DNA from: Salegentibacter lacus
Lineage (GTDB): Bacteria; Bacteroidota; Bacteroidia; Flavobacteriales; Flavobacteriaceae
Assembly: GCF_020164555.1 (NCBI RefSeq)
Contig: NZ_JAIQZB010000003.1
Location: 62,001 to 126,000, forward strand
Reading direction: 5' to 3'
Length of the DNA: 64,000 nucleotides
Of the stretch, positions 31,331 through 40,959 are shown one piece after another (position 1 is the stretch's first letter; each line of letters opens with the position of its first letter). The position numbers and the translations under genes were made by a program. The notes under the pieces were generated by a model that did no database searches, had not been told where the DNA came from, and worked only from the letters and a program-made list of their open reading frames with translations.

Positions 31331-33731
31331 CCTTCAACATTTTTACCCGATAATAGACCAACAAAATAACCTTGTCTTTCTGGCTAATGGTAATATCAGT
31401 CTTGGCTATGCTTTAGAATTACCCGAGATCTTTTCCCTTTCGGAAAAAGCTTTTGAAAAACTACACAATAGCTGGTTTCAGGCTTTAAAAGCCCTTCCTG
31501 TTGGGACGGTTGTTCATAAACAGGATGTTTATCTGAAAAAGGAATTTGATGCTAAAGCTTTAACAGGCACTAGTTTTCTTTCTAAAGCAACTTCAAAACA
31601 CTTTGAGGGGAGGCAGCGATTAGAGCATCGTAGCTACCTGTTTTTCACCTGGCCCATGAACAGGACATTTTCCAGACCCAGAATGGCTAATCCTTTTGTG
31701 AAAACTCCTAAGACACTTCCAACTCAGCTCAATACCAATACACAGCACTTTATCGCTGCGGTCGGCGATGCTGTAGGGTATTTAAATAATACAGGCAACC
31801 TGGAATTAAAAGCGCTTTCTCCTGAATATACCCTAACCATTACCAATCAATATTTTAATGGATTTCAGATGGATAGTGATACCGATATCCGTTTAAAAGA
31901 TGGAGAACTTCGCATCGGAAACCGCCGGTTCGGGATGCTTGCCGTTAACCATGAATCTTGTTTTGGTGAGGGTGTACAAAGCAGTAAACCAAATCCCAGG
32001 TTCACCTCGGATGAGATTAGTTTTCACCAGGGCTTTTTGGATGATCTTGGGCTGGAACTGTATGAAGACCATGTGGTTAACCAGATTCTTTACCTCGATG
32101 ACCGAAACCGGTGGATGGCAATTTTAAATAAGAAAAGAGAAGAACTATTAAAGAGTGTCAATTTTGGAACTCAGAATAGGATTTTTCTAGATCAAATCGA
32201 GGAAACCCTGGAAACCATTAGTAAAGATGACCAATCCCGTCTCATTAGGGGGCAGGTCAATATTTTGTTTGCAGGTGAGGATGGGAAAGAAGTCAGCCGG
32301 ATCAGTTCCGTTATAAAAACCGGGTTTAAGGAGCTTGATATTAAACCCTATGAACCAGCCGGACCATTATTATATCAATATTTTTTAAATAGTTATTTCG
32401 GCCATAGTGCAGGGTTTTCCAATGATGATCTCTATGTCACCGACATAAAACATGCTTTATGTTTATGGATCAACAATACCGGATATCATAGTGATAAAGA
32501 AGGTATATTATTCAATGATCGCATCTTTAACTCCCCGGTGATTAAAGATGTTTGGGATAATGATAAAAAACGCATAAAGGCAAGAAATTTCGCCATCTTT
32601 GCGCCCACCGGGGAGGGTAAATCATTTTTAGCCAATAATATTTTACGCCAGTTCTATGAAGCGGGTACGCGCCTGGTGATCATTGACCTGGGAGGTTCCT
32701 ATTCCAAGTTTGCCAAACTCTATCCCGACGACCATATTATCCTGCGTTATGAGCACGGAAAGAATTTAGGGATTAATCCCTTTTATATTGAAAGACCAGA
32801 TGACCTGGGCCCGGAGCGAATTGAAGACCTGTGTGGTTTTTTATTGGAGCTCTACGCTTCGGGACTCAAGGTCGCCAAAGAAGGACAGGTCGCTTTAAAA
32901 AAGATTCTACAGTTTTATTATGAACAAAACTCATCCCCATACTCATTACATGGATTTTATGAGTTCGTTACACAAAATCACGAAGATTTTGAAAGCAGAC
33001 TAGGCATCGGTAGCGACTATTTCAACCCCGGTCAATTTCTACACATTATGTCAGAGTATGTAGGAGATGGAATGTATGGATTTCTATTTGAGAGCAGTTT
33101 GGATCAGGCGTATAAATTAGAGGATAAGCGGATGATCATTTTTGAACTGGACGAAGTCAGGGATAATAAAGAGATCCTTTCGGTGATGCTCAAACTGATC
33201 AAATCAGCAGTGCAACGAACGATCTGGAAAAATCGTGATGAACGGGGAATCATTCTCTTCGATGAATTTGCTAAGCAGCTTAAGTTCGAAAATGTGCTGG
33301 AGAGTGTAGAATTCTATTACCAGGCGATCCGTAAACAGGAGGGAGCTATTGGAATTATCCTGCAGTCCATTAACCAACTTCCTGAAAATGCCACCGCGGC
33401 TAGTATCCTTGAAAACACCCAGGTAATCTATAGCCTGCATAATGAGAAGGGTTATAAGGATCTTAGCCGTCGCCTTAATTTATCGGCGCACGACCTAAAC
33501 CAATTACATTCAATCCGCAACAATCTTAAGGGTAAACGAAAGTACACCGAGATCTTTATCAAGATCGGTAAGGAGAGCAATATATTCAGGTTAGAAGTAC
33601 CCCCAGAAGTCTACGCGGCCTATCTCACCGATGGTAAAGAAAACCAGGCCATTATGGCCATTTACAATAAAACTCAAAATATGGAGAGAGCTATCACAGA
33701 ATTTTTAACCACTAAAACAGCAACATTATGA
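31320..33731 (+). CDS. traG: TraG, VirB4-type conjugation ATPase
   Basis: An 803-residue protein. N-terminal half matches the VirB4/TraG N-domain (EFSL-type strands); Walker A APTGEGKSFLA near residue 430, Walker B IILFDEFAKQ near 643, and ILQSINQLPENA near 680. It powers pilus assembly and substrate transfer. Start overlaps TraF by 11 bases and its stop overlaps the next gene (ATGA). Confidence 0.95.
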   Translation: MSINLQHFYPIIDQQNNLVFLANGNISLGYALELPEIFSLSEKAFEKLHNSWFQALKALPVGTVVHKQDVYLKKEFDAKALTGTSFLSKATSKHFEGRQRLEHRSYLFFTWPMNRTFSRPRMANPFVKTPKTLPTQLNTNTQHFIAAVGDAVGYLNNTGNLELKALSPEYTLTITNQYFNGFQMDSDTDIRLKDGELRIGNRRFGMLAVNHESCFGEGVQSSKPNPRFTSDEISFHQGFLDDLGLELYEDHVVNQILYLDDRNRWMAILNKKREELLKSVNFGTQNRIFLDQIEETLETISKDDQSRLIRGQVNILFAGEDGKEVSRISSVIKTGFKELDIKPYEPAGPLLYQYFLNSYFGHSAGFSNDDLYVTDIKHALCLWINNTGYHSDKEGILFNDRIFNSPVIKDVWDNDKKRIKARNFAIFAPTGEGKSFLANNILRQFYEAGTRLVIIDLGGSYSKFAKLYPDDHIILRYEHGKNLGINPFYIERPDDLGPERIEDLCGFLLELYASGLKVAKEGQVALKKILQFYYEQNSSPYSLHGFYEFVTQNHEDFESRLGIGSDYFNPGQFLHIMSEYVGDGMYGFLFESSLDQAYKLEDKRMIIFELDEVRDNKEILSVMLKLIKSAVQRTIWKNRDERGIILFDEFAKQLKFENVLESVEFYYQAIRKQEGAIGIILQSINQLPENATAASILENTQVIYSLHNEKGYKDLSRRLNLSAHDLNQLHSIRNNLKGKRKYTEIFIKIGKESNIFRLEVPPEVYAAYLTDGKENQAIMAIYNKTQNMERAITEFLTTKTATL

Positions 33732-34315
33732 AAAACAGGAACAAACTCAAATCCTTAATTATTGTATTGGCCATTACCTTTTTCCCATCCGGGCACATTG
33801 TAGCCCAGGGGATGCCGGTGTATGATAATACCAATTTTTTAGCCCTAGGTCAATCTCTTATCGAATCGGCCAAGCAAACCTCGGAACTTTTAAAAACTGC
33901 CCGGTTTTTAAAAGAGCAAAAGGAGCGGATCGAAAAAGTAAATGCAGTCATTAACCAGCTAAAAGCAGTTCGAGAAATCGTCGAAAACAACCAACACTTA
34001 TACGAAACCGTTAGGGAGGATCTCAGACAAATAATTTCCTCCCCCTATATCAGGGCTCAGGAAGTTGACCGCATTAGTGAATCTTTCAATAGCCTTATGG
34101 AAAATGCTTTGGAAGACCTGGACTTTATGCAGCAATTACTTACCAATGATATTTTAAATATGGACGATGCTCAGCGAATGGAGGTGCTGGAGACCCAACG
34201 TATGCGTTCCCGGCAGGTCATTCGGGAGATCGATTTAAAAAAGCAACGCTATGAGACCCTGATCGAATTCCGGCGTATCAAAGACCTAATCAATCAGCGT
34301 CAAACCCAATACTAA
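33728..34315 (+). CDS. TraI-like (DUF4141, VirB5/TrbJ-like) conjugation protein
   Basis: A 195-residue protein with signal peptide (SLIIVLAITFFPSGHIVAQ) and a long coiled-coil body (LIESAKQTSELLKTARFL and INQLKAVREIVENNQ). TrbJ/VirB5-like proteins are periplasmic and sit at the pilus tip or help mating-pair formation. Position between TraG and TraJ fits. Confidence 0.8.
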   Translation: MKNRNKLKSLIIVLAITFFPSGHIVAQGMPVYDNTNFLALGQSLIESAKQTSELLKTARFLKEQKERIEKVNAVINQLKAVREIVENNQHLYETVREDLRQIISSPYIRAQEVDRISESFNSLMENALEDLDFMQQLLTNDILNMDDAQRMEVLETQRMRSRQVIREIDLKKQRYETLIEFRRIKDLINQRQTQY

Positions 34316-34318
34316 GCA

Positions 34319-35143
34319 ATGGATCTAGGACTGGAATATGTAGACGCGGTATTTACCACGATAAAGGAAACCGATTTCTCCCAGTATACCATAGCGGGAA
34401 TGAAAGGGCTGGCGATACTCTTGTTTTTAGTTAATATCATCAAGAAATACCACGAGGGGGCAGTTACAAGGGATGGCTATACCTGGGGACTAAGTCCCGG
34501 GGAGCTTATAAAAAACTTTATGGTAGTTCTTTTGGTTATATTTTCCAGCCAGATCTTGACGGTTTTTGATGGCATCCTGGTAGGCATCGAATCTAATTTC
34601 CGCGATACGGCACCCGCATTGGTACCCCTGCAATTGCAGGATATAGAGATCGATAGAGACGTTGGCTTTTTGGAAGCTGGGAGTAAAGCTTTAGGCTTGC
34701 TCTTTGAATACCTGGTGACCCCGTTTTATGCGTTAAAAATGATTGCTTTTATCCTGGGTTTATTTCTCTGGATCATGGATTTGTTCATCTATCCCTTATT
34801 TCTGGCGGAGCGATTTTTTATCCTGGGTTTGCTACAGGTATTTTTCCCGCTGGTCATAAGTTTATCGGTATTTGAAAAATTCCGGGATATGGGCTATCGC
34901 TTTTTTAAGCTCTATGCAGCGGTATATATGATCGTACCTGCATTTTTCCTGGTTAATATATTCATCAACCAACTCTACAGTGCCATTAATACCGAGTTTT
35001 GGCCCAGCCTTATCGGAAGTGCGGGCGAGGATAGTATCCTGGCACCGGTCATTCAACTGGGATCGGTAGCCTTTATTGTCCTTTTAAAATTCAAATTATA
35101 CCACCGGGCAATTAGTTTCACCTTCCGGTTATTCGCTACTTAA
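34319..35143 (+). CDS. traJ: TraJ, VirB6/TrbL-like inner-membrane channel protein
   Basis: A 274-residue polytopic protein with about six membrane segments, including GLAILLFLVNIIKKYHEG, FMVVLLVIFSSQILTVF and FLAERFFILGLLQVFFPLV. VirB6-like proteins line the inner-membrane part of the transfer channel. Start lies three bases after the preceding stop. Confidence 0.85.
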   Translation: MDLGLEYVDAVFTTIKETDFSQYTIAGMKGLAILLFLVNIIKKYHEGAVTRDGYTWGLSPGELIKNFMVVLLVIFSSQILTVFDGILVGIESNFRDTAPALVPLQLQDIEIDRDVGFLEAGSKALGLLFEYLVTPFYALKMIAFILGLFLWIMDLFIYPLFLAERFFILGLLQVFFPLVISLSVFEKFRDMGYRFFKLYAAVYMIVPAFFLVNIFINQLYSAINTEFWPSLIGSAGEDSILAPVIQLGSVAFIVLLKFKLYHRAISFTFRLFAT

Positions 35144-35155
35144 AATCTATCATTT

Positions 35156-35773
35156 ATGAAAACACCATATACCCATATTTACAAAGTACTCCGTTTAAAC
35201 CGCTTCATAGTTTTAAGCGTACTTTTAATTGCTTTTGCCAGTAGCTTGATTTCCCTATACCAGGTAAGAAAGGTACAGCAGGATTTTCTTAACAAAGCTT
35301 TTGCCATAGGGCAAGAAGGAACGGTGCTTCCCTTAGAACTGGTAAATCAACAAGACCAGTTAGAAGTAGAGGCCAGGTCGCATTTAGATCGTTTTCACCG
35401 TTACTTTTATGATCTTAATACGAGCAATTATAAAGATAATTTAGAAAAGGCTTTATGGCTAGGCAATAGTTCCGTCGACCAGGTTTACCGACAGAAAAAA
35501 GCTGACGGGGTATATAACCGGCTCTTGCAGTACTCCCTGGTTCAGAAAGTAACCCAAATAGAATCTTCAATCGATCTATCCCAATCGCCTTATTCTTTTG
35601 AAGTGACAACGGGGTTTGAGATCAATAGGGGAAGTACCACTGAGCGCTACCAGCTTATCACCAGTGGAGAATTGTTAAGGGTTGACCGCAATTTTCCTCA
35701 TAATCCGCACGGGTTATTGATCACCAATTTTTTTGAAAACCAATTAATAAAGCAAAACGATGAACATAAATAA
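35156..35773 (+). CDS. traK: TraK, VirB8/TrbF-like conjugation protein
   Basis: A 205-residue protein with one N-terminal membrane anchor (FIVLSVLLIAFASSLISLY) and a periplasmic NTF2-like domain (YDLNTSNYKDNLEKALWLG). VirB8-like proteins bridge inner-membrane and outer-membrane subassemblies. It overlaps the next gene by 14 bases. Confidence 0.85.
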   Translation: MKTPYTHIYKVLRLNRFIVLSVLLIAFASSLISLYQVRKVQQDFLNKAFAIGQEGTVLPLELVNQQDQLEVEARSHLDRFHRYFYDLNTSNYKDNLEKALWLGNSSVDQVYRQKKADGVYNRLLQYSLVQKVTQIESSIDLSQSPYSFEVTTGFEINRGSTTERYQLITSGELLRVDRNFPHNPHGLLITNFFENQLIKQNDEHK

Positions 35774-36674
35774 GAAAAAGGCAGGTTTTATAGGCGTTGT
35801 AGCGCTACTACTTAGCTTTATCATAGGCTACGGACTATGGGGATTGGATAAGGGAGTAGAAGAAGAAGAAAAAATGATCAACCCGGCCGTGCCTTCTCTT
35901 TCTGAGGAATCCGAGGAATATCAGAGTAGAATGGAAGCTGTAGATGGGTTACGGGAAGAGCGTCAAAGTATTCCGCCAAGTCTATATCCGAACAAAAGCT
36001 TTGAAGAAACGGGGGAATATGACCCTTATTTGGAGGAAAAAGAGAAGAAAGCCCTTATGGACAGTATTCTTAAGCAAGGGCCTGACGTGGAAGAATACGG
36101 ATTTGAAAAACCGGATACCATCCGTATTGCCCAAAACAATATCAAGTTTGATACGCTTAAGAGCTTACCAGAACCTCCGGATATAAACCCGGGCCAGGGA
36201 CATTTGGATTTCTTTTTTGTATCAAAGGAACCAGTTAAGCAAATAGCGAGTGAAAACCAGGATGGTTTCTTAGCCAGTGTCAATGGTGACCAGGTAGTAC
36301 GTAAAGATGAGCGATTGGAGCTTCGGGTAGAGAAACAAGTGATCATTGCCGGAGATACTCTTCCCAGAAACACCATTCTTTATGCCGGCTGTAGTTTTAG
36401 GGCTAACCGGTTACTTTTAGAAATTACAGGGAATGCGATCCCGGGAGAGAAGCTCGTTGCTTATGATCTCTCCGATGGCCTGGAGGGTATTTATATTGAA
36501 AACTCATTCCGGAGCCAGGTAACAACGGAGGTACTTGATGATGTCATTCAGGATATTAATATTTCAGGAGTTCCCCAGGTAAGGGGATTAAAAGGCATTT
36601 TCCAACGGAACAACAGGAACGTGAAAGTCAAAGTTTTAAACCAACATCAATTAATTTTAAAAACAGCATCATGA
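35760..36674 (+). CDS. traM: TraM, VirB10-like conjugation protein
   Basis: A 304-residue protein with a short N-terminal anchor (AGFIGVVALLLSFIIGYGLW, residues 8-27), a proline- and charge-rich linker (to about 150), and a C-terminal beta-rich domain with VNGDQVVRKDERLELRVEK, cited in part, and NTILYAGCSFRANRLLLEI. The arrangement matches VirB10/TraM. The stop overlaps traN. Confidence 0.85.
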   Translation: MNINKKKAGFIGVVALLLSFIIGYGLWGLDKGVEEEEKMINPAVPSLSEESEEYQSRMEAVDGLREERQSIPPSLYPNKSFEETGEYDPYLEEKEKKALMDSILKQGPDVEEYGFEKPDTIRIAQNNIKFDTLKSLPEPPDINPGQGHLDFFFVSKEPVKQIASENQDGFLASVNGDQVVRKDERLELRVEKQVIIAGDTLPRNTILYAGCSFRANRLLLEITGNAIPGEKLVAYDLSDGLEGIYIENSFRSQVTTEVLDDVIQDINISGVPQVRGLKGIFQRNNRNVKVKVLNQHQLILKTAS

Positions 36675-37465
36675 AATCTCTTTTTCAAATTTACTTATTT
36701 TTAATATTACCCGGGATACTTACAGCGCAGGCAGAAACCATTTATTGCAATGAATTTCAAAACGTGGTAGTAATGAGTCCCAGTCCTATTTCACAGGCGG
36801 TTACTGGTTCAGAGCATTTTGTGTTTACGTATGATAAAACGAGGTCTGACAGCATAGGGCTCTTACAGGGAAAGCCCGGGCATCCGAGCAATTTGGTGGT
36901 AAGGACTATGGACGGGGCGGTATATACCTACACATTAAAATATCGGGATAGTCTTTTGGATTATACCTATCAAATAAATAGGGCTAATAAAATCTCGTTA
37001 ATCGATTCAGTAACATCTAATAAAAAGCCTACTTTAAAAAAGAAGGAAATCTTTAATGAGAGAAAGCAGAAATATTATCAAAAACTATCAACCTACTTTG
37101 CCACAAAGGCTAAAAAGCGGTTGGCAGTTAAAAGAAAAGATGAGATGCGTATTGAAGTGTTGGGGTTACAGCACCACCGGGACGAAGTTTATGTGACTTT
37201 TAGCATCAAAAACAGGTCAACGATAAATTATGAAATTGGTAGTTTGGCGCTATTTAAAGTCCAGGGTAAGAAATCCCGTAGAAGTTCTTTTCAGAAAATC
37301 CGGTTAGAACCCCTTTACACAAAGAAACAACCTGAGATAATATTGAAAGAAGAGCTGCGACAATTTACAGTAGTCTATCCAAAGTTCAGTTTAGGGGAGC
37401 ATCAAAAACTGAGACTGGAATTAAATGAAGATCAGGGTTCCCGGTTTATTGGTCTGAATTTTTAA
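36671..37465 (+). CDS. traN: TraN, DUF4138/VirB9-like conjugation protein
   Basis: A 264-residue protein with signal peptide (FQIYLFLILPGILTAQ) and an all-beta mature region (FQNVVVMSPSPISQAV, NLVVRTMDGAVYTYTLKY) as in VirB9-like TraN. It ends the recognisable tra operon; TraO, TraP and TraQ are not seen downstream. Confidence 0.85.
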   Translation: MKSLFQIYLFLILPGILTAQAETIYCNEFQNVVVMSPSPISQAVTGSEHFVFTYDKTRSDSIGLLQGKPGHPSNLVVRTMDGAVYTYTLKYRDSLLDYTYQINRANKISLIDSVTSNKKPTLKKKEIFNERKQKYYQKLSTYFATKAKKRLAVKRKDEMRIEVLGLQHHRDEVYVTFSIKNRSTINYEIGSLALFKVQGKKSRRSSFQKIRLEPLYTKKQPEIILKEELRQFTVVYPKFSLGEHQKLRLELNEDQGSRFIGLNF

Positions 37466-37611
37466 GGCAGTCGCATATACCTTACCTTTCAGGGTTTATT
37501 GACCTAAACTATTCCTTTCTTTTTTTCTTTAAATGAAATCAATTAGTTTAACTGCAGTTTCTGTGAAAGAATATCGAGGAAAAATAAATTATGAATTAAA
37601 ACACCTAACAA

Positions 37612-37782
37612 ATGTCTTATATGTTCCTTCATTATTTAGCAAGCTATATATACTGGATTTTCATCAAATTCTGTCGGACTAAAATCGAAGATGAACAGGA
37701 GCGTCAACATATTGAAAGAAATATTTTAACGCTTATATTAAGTATTTTTGTTTTAGGATTTATAATAACTAAGCTTTTTTAA
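37612..37782 (+). CDS. Small membrane protein, tandem copy 1 (56 aa)
   Basis: ATG at 37612, ending TAA 37780-37782. A hydrophobic start with YWIFIKFCRTKIEDE and a second helix LTLILSIFVLGFIITKLF. It aligns with the next small protein (FWICIKFGRTDYEEE), both 56 residues, so they are tandem duplicates. Function unknown; part of the element's accessory segment. Confidence 0.6.
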   Translation: MSYMFLHYLASYIYWIFIKFCRTKIEDEQERQHIERNILTLILSIFVLGFIITKLF

Positions 37783-37830
37783 GTTGAACTGAGTCTAGCC
37801 GTTTCAAATTAAAATTTAATTCTAAATAGT

Positions 37831-38001
37831 ATGTTTCACAGCCTTATTTCTGATATAGGTGCATTTATATTCTGGATCTGCATAAAATTTGGAAGAACAG
37901 ATTATGAAGAGGAAGCTAAAGAAAAAAATTATGGGAGAAATTTTCTTGTATTTATAATAGCCTCTTTTTTAATGGCATTCGTTGTAATAAAAATTTTATG
38001 A
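37831..38001 (+). CDS. Small membrane protein, tandem copy 2 (56 aa)
   Basis: ATG at 37831, ending TGA 37999-38001. Same length and topology as the protein at 37612: aromatic first segment with FWICIKFGRTDYEEE, a charged middle, and second helix FLVFIIASFLMAFVVIKIL. Conservation between the duplicates supports that both are translated. Confidence 0.6.
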   Translation: MFHSLISDIGAFIFWICIKFGRTDYEEEAKEKNYGRNFLVFIIASFLMAFVVIKIL

Positions 38002-38049
38002 TATTCTAAGGTCGAAAGGTTTTTGAGAGCATTGAAAAATACATCCTTG

Positions 38050-38433
38050 ATGGAAATTGAATTCAAAAGAGCGTATAATTATATCATTTTATTATTCCTT
38101 ATAATGGGCTTTAAAAATGAGAAAGGTGGTTTGAAATTATATGAGCAGGAAATATCTAGATCATTCGAAGGGGTTGTAGTGGATAAAGTGGCTACGAGAC
38201 CTAATATGAATGAAACGCATATTAAAATTAGGACCCAAAACAATGAGGTCTTTCTTGTGAGTGTGTTTTTATCTACAATAGAAAAGCTAAAAATTTCTGA
38301 CAGCGTATACAAACTCAAGGACGAAAATTTTATTTATTTGACCAGGAATAATAAAAAATTGAAATACCGATTTATAAATAAAACTACAGAAGAGAAATTA
38401 AAAGAAAAATATCCCAATTTAAAATTAAATTGA
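38050..38433 (+). CDS. Uncharacterised membrane-anchored protein, copy 1 (127 aa)
   Basis: ATG at 38050 (a TTG at 38023 is possible but less likely). One N-terminal hydrophobic segment (YNYIILLFLIMGF), then a beta-rich soluble domain: ISRSFEGVVVDKVATRP, THIKIRTQNNEVFLVSV, ISDSVYKLKDENFIYL. It aligns with the protein at 38652 (IEDSFKGEIIEIYAVR, THIKLKSSDKIIKI, VGDSVIKKGDETSIYL), another tandem duplication. No known domain. Confidence 0.65.
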   Translation: MEIEFKRAYNYIILLFLIMGFKNEKGGLKLYEQEISRSFEGVVVDKVATRPNMNETHIKIRTQNNEVFLVSVFLSTIEKLKISDSVYKLKDENFIYLTRNNKKLKYRFINKTTEEKLKEKYPNLKLN

Positions 38434-38651
38434 GGTTTGAATGACAATTATTGTTCCGAACTATTCCTAGTATAAAAACTAAATTTTTAAGTTAAGAAAT
38501 ATCATTAAATAACTTGGATCGAGAAAAAATGGGGGGTGTTTATTTCGATTGAAGCAACATCTTTTTTTAGACGCTCAAATTGAACAAATTAAAACTTTTG
38601 AAAATTTGCTTTTTGTCTTATGAAACTATTTACTAATTCTTAGAATTTTGA
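38434..38651. other. Spacer between duplicated genes
   Basis: Gene-free, A/T-rich, with no notable repeat. It probably contains the promoter of the next gene. Confidence 0.35.
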
Positions 38652-39059
38652 ATGAAGAGATTTTTAAATCATACAGGTGCGATAATTGGGATTATAGCAT
38701 TTTATTTCTTGATGGAGTATTTTATTTTTCAGCCTTCCATAATAAATTCTAAAGTAGAAAAAATTGAAGACAGTTTTAAAGGCGAAATAATAGAAATTTA
38801 TGCCGTTAGAAATACACCTCCAACGCATATTAAATTAAAATCCAGTGATAAGATCATAAAGATCTCCCCTTCAAAACAGTTCATTGAAAATGCCGAAGTA
38901 GGAGATAGTGTTATAAAGAAGGGTGACGAAACAAGTATTTATTTAAAGAAAGACAATCAAATTGAAGAATTTACTTTCATAGAACTAAGTCCTGACAATT
39001 TTGATCACAGAGATTTTCCTAAGCATCTGAAGAAAAAATTATATAATGAATTTGAATAG
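38652..39059 (+). CDS. Uncharacterised membrane-anchored protein, copy 2 (135 aa)
   Basis: One N-terminal membrane helix (TGAIIGIIAFYFLMEYFIF) and the same soluble domain as 38050-38433, ending in a basic/charged tail. No family is recognised. The duplicated pair plus the 56-residue pair make a four-gene accessory block in the conjugative element, converging on the minus-strand lepB. Confidence 0.65.
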   Translation: MKRFLNHTGAIIGIIAFYFLMEYFIFQPSIINSKVEKIEDSFKGEIIEIYAVRNTPPTHIKLKSSDKIIKISPSKQFIENAEVGDSVIKKGDETSIYLKKDNQIEEFTFIELSPDNFDHRDFPKHLKKKLYNEFE

Positions 39060-39197
39060 AATATTTGTGATAAGCATACCAGGTATCAATTTTTTTCAGA
39101 CTTCAAAATGTCTTTAATTAATGGGCTAAAAACCTGCCTGCAATAGGAATTTCATTAATAATTTGAGTATCTCAGAAACTCATTATTATGTATATGA

Positions 39198-40796
39198 CTA
39201 ATCACGTTTATTTTTTAGAAATTTTTGAATTCCTACAATGAATAATATTAGAATGATAAAATAAATGAAGTACGACCGTGGTTTACCTTCTCCTCCCACC
39301 GTAGTAAACATTCTCTCCCATCTGATTTTATCCAATCCACTAGCCATATTATCAAGACTTAACCAAATAAAGACAGGTTTCCCAACCACGTGGTCGAATG
39401 GTACAAAACCCCATTTTCGAGCATCTAGAGAGTTCTGACGATTATCACCCATCATCCAGTAATAATCCTGTTTAAATGTGTAATTATCGGTTTGACTACC
39501 GTTTATAAATATCTTATTATCCTTGATTTCTAATTGGTTATTTTCATATTCTCCGATAATTCGTTTGTAAAAAGGTAAAGTATTGCGGTTTAGGTTTACG
39601 GTCTCACCTTCTTTAGGGATATAAATAGGTCCGTAATTATCCAAATTCCACGTTAAGGAGTCTATATATGGAAAAACGTTTTGAGCTTCCTCTGGATTAC
39701 TCAAGGATTTTTTAACCTCTTTAACTACGGGATGTTTTCTAATTAAATCTGCTTCAGAATCGGTAAGGGTTAATAAATACCCTCCTTTTTGATGCATTGC
39801 AAAATTTCCATTTGGATATTTCAGCCCATCACGAGCACCATATCTTTTGGTCAGTAATCTTTGATCTATGGCCTGACCTTGAGTATTTACAAAAAAGTTA
39901 TATTGAGGTTTTGCCCGATCCGGTAAAACTGTTCGGTCTCCATTGATAAAAATATATCCTTCCTTTATTTCTAAAGAATCTCCGGGTACACCCACGGCTC
40001 TTTTTACTAAATTGGTTTTTTTATCGACAGGCTTATAGTAGTTACGATCTGGGGAAAAATCATTCATATCTAAAAGAGTATCTGCCGGCTGGTTGAAAAC
40101 CACCAGATCATTTCTTTCGATTTGTTCTAGACCGGGAAATCTTAGGTAAGGGAATTGAAATATATTGATCCATGATGAATTCTTTTCCTCCTTCTCATCA
40201 TTAAATAGATATGATTTACCTAAACCTGGAATAGTATCATGAACCATTGGTGCAGCAATCGTAGTCATAGGTATTCTTGCTCCGTAATTGATCTTACTTA
40301 CTAATAAGAAATCACCTACTAATAGAGTTTTTTCTAAAGATGAGGATGGTATAGTATAAGGCTGTATAAAATAAGTGTGCACAATTGTGGCGGCAATAAT
40401 TGCAAACAAAATAGAACTCACCCACTCGCCAACAGAGGTTCTTGGTTTAAGACTTCTGTCTTTTACAAAGGAAACATCCAGGAAATAATTGAGATAATAA
40501 ATATAAAACCCAAAGGTTAAGATAGCCAACCATGTATCCAATATTGAATGTTTTCCAAAACTCCTAACCGTCTCCACCCAAATGACCGGGAACATAATAA
40601 GGTTTACAACCGGTATAAATAATAATAATGTCCACCACCATGGCCGGTTGATAATTTTCATTAAAACCACCGCATTATAAATAGGAACTATGGCTTCCCA
40701 GGGGTTTCTACCAGCTTTTTGATATAATTTATAAGTACCTAAGAAATGAATAAATTGAATTACTACAAATAGTAGAAACCATTGAAAAAATGTCAT
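39198..40796 (-). CDS. lepB: Signal peptidase I (long Bacteroidetes form)
   Basis: A 532-residue protein with four N-terminal membrane helices, then the S26 catalytic domain: IPSSSLEKTLLVGDFLL with the nucleophilic Ser (usual Ser-Met is Ser-Leu), the general-base Lys in KRAVGVPGDSLEI, and GDNRQNSLDARKWGFVP. The long insert between boxes is typical of flavobacterial LepB. It sits between the accessory block and the mob genes, so it is cargo or a resident gene caught in the element. It could help export pilin or cargo lipoproteins, but that is speculation. Confidence 0.88.
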   Translation of the reverse strand: MTFFQWFLLFVVIQFIHFLGTYKLYQKAGRNPWEAIVPIYNAVVLMKIINRPWWWTLLLFIPVVNLIMFPVIWVETVRSFGKHSILDTWLAILTFGFYIYYLNYFLDVSFVKDRSLKPRTSVGEWVSSILFAIIAATIVHTYFIQPYTIPSSSLEKTLLVGDFLLVSKINYGARIPMTTIAAPMVHDTIPGLGKSYLFNDEKEEKNSSWINIFQFPYLRFPGLEQIERNDLVVFNQPADTLLDMNDFSPDRNYYKPVDKKTNLVKRAVGVPGDSLEIKEGYIFINGDRTVLPDRAKPQYNFFVNTQGQAIDQRLLTKRYGARDGLKYPNGNFAMHQKGGYLLTLTDSEADLIRKHPVVKEVKKSLSNPEEAQNVFPYIDSLTWNLDNYGPIYIPKEGETVNLNRNTLPFYKRIIGEYENNQLEIKDNKIFINGSQTDNYTFKQDYYWMMGDNRQNSLDARKWGFVPFDHVVGKPVFIWLSLDNMASGLDKIRWERMFTTVGGEGKPRSYFIYFIILILFIVGIQKFLKNKRD

Positions 40797-40959
40797 GGGG
40801 TAATTAATTTTACGGATAAGTATGAAAAAAGGACAATTTGTTACAAATTCTATTGCTTTACTGGTCTTTACAGACTTCTGACCAGTGCTATAATAAGCCT
40901 CAAAAATTTACCAGTCGTTGTTAAATGAACTGATAAGCTAAAATGTTTCAAATCGCGAG

